Of a stretch of DNA of 64,000 nt, positions 51,837 to 61,007 are shown piece after piece. Origin of the DNA: Maniola hyperantus (taxonomy: Eukaryota > Arthropoda > Insecta > Lepidoptera > Nymphalidae); the NCBI RefSeq assembly GCF_902806685.2, contig NC_048549.1, forward strand, positions 12,231,594 to 12,295,593, in the 5' to 3' direction. The stretch's first letter is position 1. Every line of letters starts with the position of its first letter. Made by a program: the position numbers and the translations under genes. The notes below the pieces were generated by a model. It saw only the letters and a program-made list of their open reading frames with translations, ran no database searches and was not told the origin of the DNA.

Positions 51837-51864
51837 CTTCCGGGGAGGTATGTGGGACTCACTG
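51837..51864 (+). repeat. 28-bp copy of the R1 LINE 3' hairpin arm
   Basis: TTCTTCCGGGGAGGTATGTG then GGACTCACTG matches 58856-58884 with one change, joined directly to a SINE B head. Confidence 0.65.
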
Positions 51865-52190
51865 TGGCGCAATGGTAAGCACTGTGGTCTTATTAGCGGG
51901 TGGTCCCGGGTTCAATTCCTGGCAGGGGTTTGGAATTTTATAACATCTAAAACTTCTGGTCTGGTCTGGTGGGAGGCTTCGGCCGTGGCTAGTTACCACC
52001 CTTCTGGCAAAGCCGTGCCGCCAAGCGATTTAGCGTTCCGGTACGATGCCATGTAGAAACCAAAGAGGCATGGGTTTAATAAAAACTGCCATACCCTTTC
52101 CAGGTTAGTCCGCTTTCATCTTAGACTGCATCGTCACTTAACACCAGGTGAGATTGCAGTTAAGGGCCAACTTGTATCTGAATTTAATAA
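51865..52190 (+). mobile_element. SINE B, full length
   Basis: Head TGGCGCAATGGTAAGCACTG, B box GGGTTCAATTCC. It ends TTGTATCTGAATTTAATAAA. Confidence 0.75.
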
Positions 52191-52425
52191 AAAGATCATA
52201 ACGATGATGATGATGATACCTATTAGAAGGATCAATGCATCATACCATTCAGCCAGGTGCTACCACCAGCTTGCGCTAGTATGTCGGTATGTTACGGGAA
52301 TGTGTGTCTGCTAACTGGCTTCGTTCCCGCCACCTCCGCAACTAGTTTTTACCCGTAATCGCGATATGATGGATCGATGGCACATGCCACATTCTTTTTT
52401 CCTCAAAGGTAATTAGTATATTTGA
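52191..52425. other. No recognisable feature
   Basis: A GATGAT run near 52203; nothing else. Confidence 0.4.
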
Positions 52426-52614
52426 GCCTCGATAGCTCAACGGTTAAAGGAGCGGACTGAAATCCGAAAAGTCGCCGGTTTAAACCCCGCCCGTTGCACT
52501 ATTGTCGTACCTACTCCTAGCACAAGCTTTACGCTTAGTTGGAGAGGAAAAGGTAATAGGTATTAGTCAGAATGTTAAACTTGGCTAATATTCTTTATTC
52601 TTTATTAAAAAAAA
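52426..52614 (+). mobile_element. SINE A, full length
   Basis: GCCTCGATAGCTCAACGG head, CGGTTTAAACCCC B box, tail of A runs at 52600-52614. Confidence 0.75.
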
Positions 52615-52617
52615 TAT

Positions 52618-52793
52618 AGTACGCGGCAGAAAGTAATGCACATCAGCCTTAATGACATTTCGGATTTGTAGAGCGTTGTCTCTGTCACTCATACCTATAA
52701 TATGACGTTGTCGGTCTCAACGACAGAGACAATGCTCTGCAAATCTGCTATCTCCTTCTAAAGGTCGATGTACATTACTTTCTGCCGCGTACT
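52618..52793. mobile_element. Foldback MITE AA
   Basis: AGTACGCGGCAGAAAGTAAT at the left is inverted as ATTACTTTCTGCCGCGTACT at the right. The inner parts (GAGCGTTGTCTCTGTC / GACAGAGACAATGCTC) also pair, so the 176 bp form one long imperfect hairpin. Confidence 0.75.
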
Positions 52794-53031
52794 GCATATA
52801 CCTAATACCTTCCTATGTAATTCTCGTACTTATGGTAGACTTAACAACCTGTGGTGCATTTTTAAGCAGAGTTTCTTGCTGGTTCTTTTCGGTAGGAAAG
52901 GCATTCCGAACCAGTGGTAGATGCATCCGACTATTCGAAAGTACTTGTAAAAGTTTATTCGAATAAAAAAGATTTTTATTTATTATTTATTTATTAAGAT
53001 CGTTTAAGTTTTGGTACAAAACAGAAAATTG
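52794..53031. other. No recognisable feature
   Basis: GTTTCTTGCTGGTTCTTTTCGGTAGGAAAGGCATTCCGAACC resembles a LINE 3' end, not assigned. Confidence 0.35.
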
Positions 53032-53119
53032 AGTACGCGACAGGTCGAGATGTCAATCTGGGCGGAGACGCCCCGCACAACCGCACAGTCAGCCATCTCG
53101 ACCTGTCGCGTGCTATACT
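53032..53119. mobile_element. MITE family S, shortest copy
   Basis: AGTACGCGACAGGTCGAGAT is inverted as ATCTCGACCTGTCGCGTGCT. Only about 50 bp separate the arms. Confidence 0.7.
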
Positions 53120-53149
53120 TACCTAATTAGAGGGACGTATTGCCTAATA

Positions 53150-53553
53150 CGGTATTTGACAGCTAGTCAAATCAGTAACTTTTTATCAAGCGACAAAACG
53201 CGCGCTTAGTATGCGAGATTCTATGAAATACCGATGTGTGACGTCACAATCATTTGAAGTGCTTGTTTTAGTTTAATCGATAATTTAAAATGGTTATTAC
53301 ACTAAAAACCATAGGCTTAGAATTTTTTCGCTACGCTCATTTGACGTATTTTGGAAGACCCTCTATTTAATAATCAACGAGAAATAATTTATTTTTGATG
53401 TAGTCAAATACCCAATTGTGACAACGACAACGCATAATCTGAGCACGTCAAATGATTGTGACAGCACGTACCGGTATTTCATAGAATCTCGTATACTAAA
53501 CGCGTTTTGACGTTTGATAAAAAGTCGCTGATTTGACTAGCTGTCAAATACCG
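53150..53553. mobile_element. Foldback MITE T
   Basis: Outer 105-bp arms (left starts CGGTATTTGACAGCTAGTCA, right ends with its inverse) enclose about 195 bp. The pairing is imperfect but continuous. Non-coding. Confidence 0.75.
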
Positions 53554-53796
53554 GATTCTTCCGAGTCAATGTCAATTTTTTTGGAAAAAAATGGTTTTTT
53601 AACTTTTTAGTTCGTTTTTTGGCAAGGCAGTCCGTTTTCCCAATTTAATTATATTTATTTTTATCTTTGTTTTTATATGAAAGCTCTTTATCTAGCGCGC
53701 TAAGCTCACGTGGGCAGGTGTGTATTGCATTGCGTCCGGCCTCCCACGCCACCTCTGCAATAAGTTCGATCGCTCTACTAGGCATTGCTTAATTCA

Positions 53797-53968
53797 TCAT
53801 CACCGGCTCACTACAGAGCACGGGTCTCCTCTCAGAGTGTGCGGATTGGTAGACTTCACACAACTTTGAGAACATTATGGAGAACTCTCAGGCATGCAGG
53901 TTTCCTCACGATGTTTTTCTTCACCGTTAAAGCAAGTGATATTTAATTAATTATTTAAAACGCACATA
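53797..53968 (-). mobile_element. SINE H, 3' part
   Basis: GCTCACTACAGAGCACGGGT to GTTTTTCTTCACCGTTAAAG, minus strand. Confidence 0.65.
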
Positions 53969-54369
53969 AAAAAGAATTTAAATAAACTTTTACAAGTGCT
54001 TTGAAAAGATTAAGGTTACGGAGTTGTCAATAATTCGAAATCAGCTTCTATTTGTTTTGAAAACGCTGTCGAGTAGCACTACCGACTCAACCAAGGAATC
54101 ACCGTCAGTCGCTCCCACACATACGTAATTTGGTTTTTTATTTGAATATTAACCAATCGAACTCGATGGAATTTTGCAGACACATTCTAGAAATTTATGA
54201 CTGTGGTTTTCCGGATTTCCGTAAAAATAACTAAGTACTACATTTAAAATTACACGGGTTCAAAGAGTTGCCTATGTCAGTTCTTGGGACCGTGTAATTT
54301 TGAAAGTGAATATTTTATAACGGAAATCTGGAAAACTGTAGACGTAGATATTAGTTCCTAGAGCGTATA
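53969..54369. other. No recognisable feature
   Basis: Two related inverted segments (TGTAGACGTAG / CCGTAAAAATAAC) were noted, but no family was named. Confidence 0.35.
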
Positions 54370-54481
54370 ATAGAGTCATGGACTGTAGTAATAAAATGAC
54401 GTGATTTTTTGTAAAACGGTAGTTTATGGGGCTAGAATTCATTATTAAAGAGAAAAATTTAAAAAAATCATGATTTACTTA

Positions 54482-54696
54482 TCTAAATATATAAAAGGAA
54501 AAGGTGACTGACTGACTGATCTATCAACGCACAGCTCAAACTACTGGACGGATCGGGCTGAAATTTGGCATGCAGATAGCTATTATGACGTAGGCATCCG
54601 CTAAGAAAGGATTTTTGAAAATTCAACCCTTAAGGGGGGAAATAGGGGTTTGAAATTTGTGTAGTCCACGCGGACGAAGTCGCGAGCATAAGCTAG
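54482..54696 (+). mobile_element. Helitron-like family E with exact ends
   Basis: 215 bp. Starts TC (54482), ends CTAG (54696), sits between host A (54481) and T (54697) with no target duplication. A GC hairpin precedes the 3' end. This matches helitron insertion rules exactly. The empty-site sequence is visible in other P copies. Confidence 0.8.
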
Positions 54697-54786
54697 TTTT
54701 TAAAATAATAAATTATTAACGTCACGTTGTACCAAAAGCGATCAATGACGTCACACGGCGTAAACGGCAAATTTTTTTCAATTTTT

Positions 54787-55198
54787 AGGGTTCCGTACCT
54801 CAAAAGGAAAAACGGAACCCTTATAGGATCACTTTGTTGTCTGTCTGTCTGTCTGTCAAGAAACCTACAGGGTACTTCCCGTTGACCTAGAATCATGAAA
54901 TTTGGCAGATAGGTAGATCTTATAGCTGACATTTGGGGAAAAATCCGAAAACCGTGAATTTAGGGTTAGATCACGCAAAAAAAAATTGTGGTCATGAACT
55001 AATAATTAGTATTTTCAACTTTCGAAGTGAGTGGCTATATCAAGTGGAGTATCATATGAAAGGTCTTCACCTGTACATTCTAAAACAGATTTTTATTCAT
55101 TTTTATGCATCATAGTTTTTGAATTATCGTGCAAAATGTCGAAAAAATAAGACTGATACGGAACCCTCATAGCGCGAGCCTGACTCGCACTTGGCCGG
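54787..55198 (+). mobile_element. Dispersed repeat D, full length
   Basis: AGGGTTCCGTACCTCAAAAG to GACTCGCACTTGGCCGG. It inserted in a T run of element P, so T5 may be the target duplication. Confidence 0.75.
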
Positions 55199-55432
55199 TT
55201 TTTTTAACATAAAGAATATTTTCCCGCCGAAATTACTCTTATTATTATGTTGAAAATTTGTTGTTTACGGATTGTGATGTTAATAATCACCATCCGTACA
55301 GCGTGACGTTCATGTTGAAAATAAATAAAAATCATGTTTTTTAAAAAATCTCTTTAATAATGAATCCTAGCCCCATAAACTATCACAATACAAAAAATCA
55401 CATTGTTTTATTACTACAGTCCAGGACCCTAT

Positions 55433-55939
55433 TTACAAGATTTCATTGATTCTGATTGGTCAGTATTCAAATGGCAGCCAAACTACGGTTGTGTGCAGCG
55501 CACTACGAATAAGCCCCTTTTAACGCGCGAACTTAAGCCACATATTCAAATGTCACGAAACAATGTATCAATGGCAGTGATTATATTATTTTCTTACCTA
55601 ATCTCAGCTTAACAAGCCTTTCCGGCCCGGATCCGATCCGACACCCACAGCCGCCTACTGCTGTTTATTTAGAACGGGCCGGTTCAAACACATGGTTAAC
55701 GATTGCAGTGAAAACAAACGCATACCGCTAGTTAATGTCAAATTGTATTAACTTTTAACACTATAATGCTAGCGGTGGGATCTAAATATTTACCTCTGAT
55801 ATGCTATGTTCGACTTGAACTAGATATAGTTAACAAGATTTTTTTTCAATCCTTTATTCAATCAATTCTTTAACCTCCCTTAATTGATTATATCATCATC
55901 ACCCACTTAAGTAAATAAATATAACAAAATAAACTAAAT
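55433..55939. other. No recognisable feature
   Basis: Nothing assigned; one 69-codon open frame without a domain. Confidence 0.35.
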
Positions 55940-56050
55940 ATTCCCAACGAGTCACACCCAGAGTAACATGTGACTCGTTGGGAATTACAATGGATAAAAA
56001 AGTTCCAACCAGTAACAGTGTCACACGATTGAGTGTGACTCGTTGGGAAC
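55940..56050. repeat. Twin hairpins with shared arm
   Basis: ATTCCCAACGAGTCAC (55940-55955) pairs with its inverse at 55970-55985. GTGACTCGTTGGGAA recurs at 56035-56049 after a partly complementary GTTCCAAC...GTGTCACAC. Confidence 0.8.
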
Positions 56051-56307
56051 CCATCCTTTCTTCTAGTAATTTCTTACAACAGATTTTCTTAGATCATAGT
56101 TAAGCACACTTTCTATTAAGTCACCTTTCAAACAAAACAACTAAATCAAAATCGGTTCATCCGTTTGGGAGCTACGATGCCACAGATAGATACACAGATG
56201 CACACGTCAAACTTATAATATAACGGCTCTGGCTCTGTTATTAACATGTGGACCATTTATATCAATTCAAATTTTTTAGACTGTCGTAACTCGTAACAGT
56301 ATTTATC
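56051..56307. other. No recognisable feature
   Basis: CAACTAAATCAAAATCGGTT suggests a further helitron-type fragment, not delimited. Confidence 0.35.
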
Positions 56308-56887
56308 TCTTAATATATAAAATTCAAAGTCCTGACTGACTGACTGACATAGATATCAACGCACAGCCTAAACCGCTGGTCCTAAAGACATGAAATTTGG
56401 AGGGTCTATTCTTTGTGAAGAGTAGGTATCCATTAAGAAAGGATTTTTCGAAATTCCACCCCTAAGTTGGTTAAATGGGGGATGAAAGTTTGTATGAAAG
56501 TCGGTCATTTTTCAAGTTATTTGCATGAAAATTGGTATTTGGGTTTTCGGTCACAAATGTAGACATACGTGTTTCAGGATTTTTGGAAAATTTGCCCATA
56601 AGGGTGGTAAAATAGGGGATGAAAGTTTGTATGGGAAAGTTTTAATTATTGATATTATAATTGACTTGAAATTTGGAAAGTAGGTTTTTTCTTGAGGTTA
56701 GGTGTCAGCTTAGAAACGACTATGAGAAAATTCCCCCCCTAAAGGAGTGAAATGGGGGTTGGAAGGTTATATGTGTTATTCGGTGCTGTTCAGAGTGCGC
56801 GTCCTGATGTTATAATGTTTGTTTCTGAAAAAAAAATGCCATTTGTTTCCTGTAGGCCACGCGGGCGAAGCCGCGGGCAGAAGCTAG
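56308..56887 (+). mobile_element. Helitron-like family F, full length
   Basis: Starts TC TTAATATATAAAATTC and ends in the hairpin CCACGCGGGCGAAGCCGCGG with GCAGAAGCTAG|T. About 580 bp, better preserved than 18537..19112. No Rep/helicase. Confidence 0.75.
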
Positions 56888-57136
56888 TAAGTCCATATGA
56901 TTCTAGATTAGCTCCACATCATTTGAGCAGACATTAATAAGTATAACAGTAGTCATTATTAGCAAAGCTTCCGGATTCTTCGACGGATGACGAATCTCAG
57001 TCAGGCGCCGTGGATGTTACCAAAATATCACCGTCAGTCACTATTTACTACAGTAATTTCCTGTCGGTTTAACTAAGTCGCACAGACGTCCACAGCTGGG
57101 ACATAGGTGTCTTGGGTTATTAGACAGAAGGTATTT
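56888..57136. other. Weak LINE remnant
   Basis: CAGACGTCCACAGCTGGGAC (57080) resembles an RTE 3' coding end on the minus strand; otherwise nothing. Confidence 0.3.
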
Positions 57137-57834
57137 TTGGGATTTCGTACCTCAAAAGGAAAACCTTATAGGATCACTTTATTGTCTGTCTGTCTGTCAA
57201 GAAACCCATTTTTTTGTTATTCAGATACAAGTTAGCCCTTGACTGCAATCTCACCTGATGGTAAGTGGCGATGCAGTCTAAGGTGGGAGCGGGCTAACCT
57301 GGAAGGCGTATGGCAGTTTTTATTAAACCCATACACCTGTGGTTTCTACACGGCATCGTACCGGAACGCTAAATTGCTTGGCGGCACGGCTTTGCCGGTA
57401 GGGTGGTAACTAGCCACGGCCGAGGCCTCCCACCAGAGTCCAGACCAGACCAGAAATTTAGAAATTATAAAATTCCAAATCCCTGCCAGGAATCGAACCC
57501 GGGACCTCCCACTAATAAGACCACATCGCTTACCACTGCGCCATAGGGTACTTCCCGTTGACCTAGAATCATGAAATTAGACAGGTATTAGGTAGGTTTT
57601 ATAGCACACATAAGGGGAAAAATCTGAAAACCGCGAATTTGTGGTAACATCATTAAAAAAAATATTTTCATTCACAAATAATTAGTATTATCAACTAAAC
57701 AATACCAAGTGGGGTATCATATGAAAAGACTTTACCTGTACATAGTTTTTGATTTATCGTGCAAAATATCGAAATAATATGATTGCAATACGGAATCCTC
57801 GGTGCGCGAGTCCGATTCGCACTTGCCTGATTTT
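57137..57834 (+). mobile_element. Dispersed repeat D split by SINE B
   Basis: D runs 57137..57208 and resumes at 57544 with TAGGGTACTTCCCGTTGACC, ending GATTCGCACTTGCCTG. Confidence 0.7.
57209..57543 (-). mobile_element. SINE B inside repeat D
   Basis: Full-length minus-strand copy: tail T run at 57209, head CTTACCACTGCGCCA at 57543. Target duplication is not clear. Confidence 0.75.
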
Positions 57835-57899
57835 ATTTTTTGAGTTATTTTACTTGCCACGTCTACTTTTCTTTTTGAGCTGTCGATTAATCTGATTTT

Positions 57900-58030
57900 C
57901 CTTCATGTAATATTTTATTAATAAAATAAATAATTTGAATTATTTATACAATAAAATAAATAATTTAAATTATTTATTTTAATAATTTAAATTATTTATT
58001 TTAATAATTCATTTATTATATATTATATGT
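57900..58030. repeat. AT-rich palindromic tract
   Basis: Repeated AATAAATAATTTAAATTATT and inverses over about 110 bp. Confidence 0.75.
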
Positions 58031-58789
58031 TTTATTTGATCCTGTAGAGATTTTCTGAGCAGCAGTACCACAGAATACATAATAGTTCCCTTCCTTCTCA
58101 ACTTTCTTACTCGATCGAGAAATTCTGGAGCTTGTATGAGGCCCATATTTAGCGACCATAACTGTGAAAGCCAACATCAGAAGTTTAAATCGATTGTGAG
58201 ATTATCTCTTCTGGCCCACATTCAACTTTACTACGTCGTAGTAGTAATTTATAAAAAAAAACTCGTCAAATGCATGACATAAACACGCATAAGGTAGGGT
58301 TCTGTAGACATTCTCATAATAAAAGTTCTACCATAAACCAAAAGCAAGAAACAATTTATTTTTTCTCACTATAAGTACATATTTGTTCGAAATTCACACA
58401 GCACCTACTACCGTCGTTTATTAATTATTATTATATTAATCGATAAAATGTAGCTACTTAATTATTATTATTGATTAATTCGCATCCCTACGGTATTTTT
58501 GACAAAATATTATTTAAATATCATTTTGGTACCTATTCATCGAAGGGATATACCTATCAAAAGAAATTTTCTAGTCTCACTTTGTCAGGGTCAGTCAAAC
58601 TACACTATTTTTCACTACAAACAATTTTTTTCAAAATCGAATATACATAAGGTACTTATTTATGTCTATGAAGCGGTAACAATCAATATTCTATAACACT
58701 GCCCAAAGTTTACAGTTCTAATAGTTTCTTAATTAAATGGCTGTTACACGGACGGACTGGGCGAAAGTATAAGGGTTCCTTGCTTTACT
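58031..58789. other. No recognisable feature
   Basis: A 65-codon open frame (58499..58696) without a domain. No repeat named. Confidence 0.35.
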
Positions 58790-59507
58790 TTTTTTTTTTT
58801 CGCTGGGAAATGCTTTTACCCATCCTCCCCGGAAGAAACGCAGCTGAACCACGTTTCTTCCGGGGAGGTATATGGGACTCACTGTAACCCAGAATACCCA
58901 CTAAAACCCAGCGGACCCGTCAGCGCCATGATGAGGCAGTTTGCATACTACTATGCCGTCTCAGCGGTACAGAATTACAGATACCTCACAGGGCTTCCCT
59001 ACAGGATGCCCCTGTCTTCCTCCTCGGGTTTACGGCCCGAGGTAGTGAGCATATCGGCGCCTCCTTTGCCCTTGATATTTACGGCGTATGGGATGAGCGT
59101 TGGGATGCAGCTCTCTTTCTCGTTCAGCCGCCTCCTTTAATGCGAGCACTTGCTCGCAGAAAGACACTACTGCCGTCCAACAAGTCTCGCTTCTGATCAT
59201 TGCGCTTATCACGCGTGGGAGCGATAGATCACTGCCCAAGGTGAACGACAATAGATGCCTCTGCGGCGCCCAGGCTGCGCATTCCATCAGGGTGTGCTGT
59301 GCCGTATCGGATGGAGCACCGCATTCGTGACAGGCTAGGGTCACTTCCCGCCTCGCAATCTGGTGCAGGTACTTACCGAAACAGCCATGTCCTGTAAGCA
59401 CCTGCACCAGTCGATAAGTTAAGGTACCGTGACGTCTTTTCAGCCAGCGCTCTAGTTGAGGCTGTATTGCTTCGACAGTCAGGGTGCCCGCAATAGGGAT
59501 TTCCTTG
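58790..59507 (-). mobile_element. R1-type LINE 3' end, 5'-truncated
   Basis: The minus strand encodes, without a stop from about 59507 to 59030, IPIAGTLTVEAIQPQLERWL, LVQVLTGHGCFGKYLHQI, then the zinc knuckle CHECGAPSDTAQHTLMEC (C-x2-C-x8-H-x4-C), and LSLPRVISAMI...WTAVVSFCEQV...KEAAERERE. This is the C-terminal domain of R1-clade retrotransposons. A 3' UTR follows to a terminal A run (T run at 58790-58800). The 3' UTR contains a perfect hairpin at 58824..58868. Confidence 0.85.
58824..58868. repeat. Perfect 17-bp hairpin in the R1 3' UTR
   Basis: CCTCCCCGGAAGAAACG and its exact inverse with an 11-nt loop. Confidence 0.9.
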
Positions 59508-60207
59508 CTTTACTACAGTAACCCTAAAAATCGCTTTGAAGTCAACCTTGGAGTTGAGACAACGGACAGGTATGTCTCAAAAATACAATTTCGTACTAAC
59601 CTGCTAACTGATACACAACTGATACATGACAAAAACAGGGCGCCTTGTCATTCATCAACGTCGGGGAATCCGGAAGTTTGGCTAATTATATGTTACGTAT
59701 GTACTATGTTACGAGACTGGTGTGTTTAGGCGACTGATTGTAAACGGCAAACTGCAGGCCCGGGCACAATCATTACGACAATTGGGTATTTGACTCCAAA
59801 TTAATTTTTTTCAGTTTACATCATTATTTTTATTCTAGTTTATAATAAAGTAATAATATTTATCAAAATCAAAAGTAGGAAAATACCCAATTATCTTGCG
59901 CGGATTGTAAAGCTTTGTCGTTGAAAAAGTTACGAGAAAGCGTAGTCGTACGTACTGATTGTGCTAGAGCTGCTATAATTTCTTTCCTATTGTAATGTGC
60001 AAAGACCCGAGGTGATTCGCTAACTCAGTGATCAATAACTGAATGATAGCCACCGAGCTCATTTGACATTTATATTTAATCCATTGAAGGTTTTCTACGA
60101 AAAAATATTTTAATTGCATACTGTGAAGCAGCAATGTAGAACGAACCAATGTCAAATATGTTCGGTGGCTATCATTAACCATTGGACACTGAGTTAGCGA
60201 ATCTGAG
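59508..60207. other. No recognisable feature
   Basis: AATTGGGTATTTGAC at 59780 and AAATACCCAATT at 59881 are inverted. CGGTGGCTATCATT at about 60165 is the inverse of AATGATAGCCACCG at 60041, flanking about 110 bp; a possible foldback. Confidence 0.4.
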
Positions 60208-60620
60208 TTAGGTATGTGCGTTTTAAGAAAAAAATTAATATCACTCGCTTCAACTGTGAAGGAAAACATTGTGAGGAAACCAGCATGCCTGCGAGTTCTC
60301 CATAATGTTCTCAAAGGTATGTGAAGTCTGACAATCTGCACTTGGCCAGCCAGCGTGGTGGACAATAGCCAAACCCTTCTCATGCTGAAAGGAGACCCGC
60401 GGGGTGATTACGTAAAACGTTGCAGTAGTGACAGCAACGCGACAGCAGTAGTAATGCGACTGTTCATTTGCTGTCTCTCTTCTTATTCTTATTTTGCATT
60501 GTGGCTATTGCTGTCTCTCTCTAGCTGGACGTTTGACAGCAATGAATGCGAGATTTAAGCCTGTCGCAAGCCTGGCGCGAGATAGTGCAGGTGATGGGTT
60601 GATAATGATGATGATGATGT
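60208..60620 (+). mobile_element. SINE H interrupted by an unknown insertion
   Basis: SINE H runs to about 60408 and resumes at 60590 (GGTGATGGGTTGATAATG). The insert is 60409..60589. Confidence 0.65.
60409..60589. mobile_element. 181-bp insertion with 6-bp direct repeats
   Basis: GGTGAT occurs at 60403-60408 and 60590-60595. The insert starts TACGTAAAACGTTGCAG and ends GATAGTGCA. No clear inverted ends, unknown family. Confidence 0.45.
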
Positions 60621-60835
60621 TTCGCAGCGTGTAAAATGTAGTCGGTGGAAATCCGCACAGCACACTGGTCGAAATGAATTCATTCGCCGCGAGACGTTAA
60701 TCAATCTCGATGGGATTCCTCGAACCGACCGCCATGGCATGATTTAGCACTACCCTATTAAAATATATTACAGGTAGGGTTGCCACTAACTAGCTATCTA
60801 AAAACAATTTTAAATATCGCCGTCCCTGAAGCTAA

Positions 60836-60985
60836 ATCCCGAAGGCGCTCAAGAACTGGCTGGACGTCGTGAGCGCAGACTTGAGAGCCAATGGGCTGCG
60901 TAAATCGGATTGCTTAAGACCGGGCAAAGTGGGCAGCAAAATGTAGGAAAGCGGACCCACCTAGATGGAAACACGCTAAGTCTTA
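60836..60985 (+). mobile_element. RTE-type LINE C-terminal fragment
   Basis: ALKNWLDVVSADLRANGLRK SDC, then, after a frameshift, AKWAAKCRKADP. This is another RTE-type tail. Two frameshifts. Confidence 0.65.
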
Positions 60986-61007
60986 AGTAAAACTTGTATG
61001 TGCCCAA

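Larger units (their letters stand above)
54370..55432. mobile_element. Foldback element P split by two insertions
   Basis: Left end ATAGAGTCATGGACTGTAGT at 54370 and right end ACAGTCCAGGACCCTAT at 55432. Removing the helitron-like copy (54482..54696) and repeat D (54787..55198) leaves a continuous P like 23780..24120. Confidence 0.8.

Noticed and set aside
57950..58010. AT-rich palindrome as a replication origin
   Set aside because: Only composition supports it; AT palindromes of this type are common slippage products.
59484..59729. 81-codon open frame on the plus strand
   Set aside because: It begins in the R1 LINE antisense strand and has no domain or splice context.
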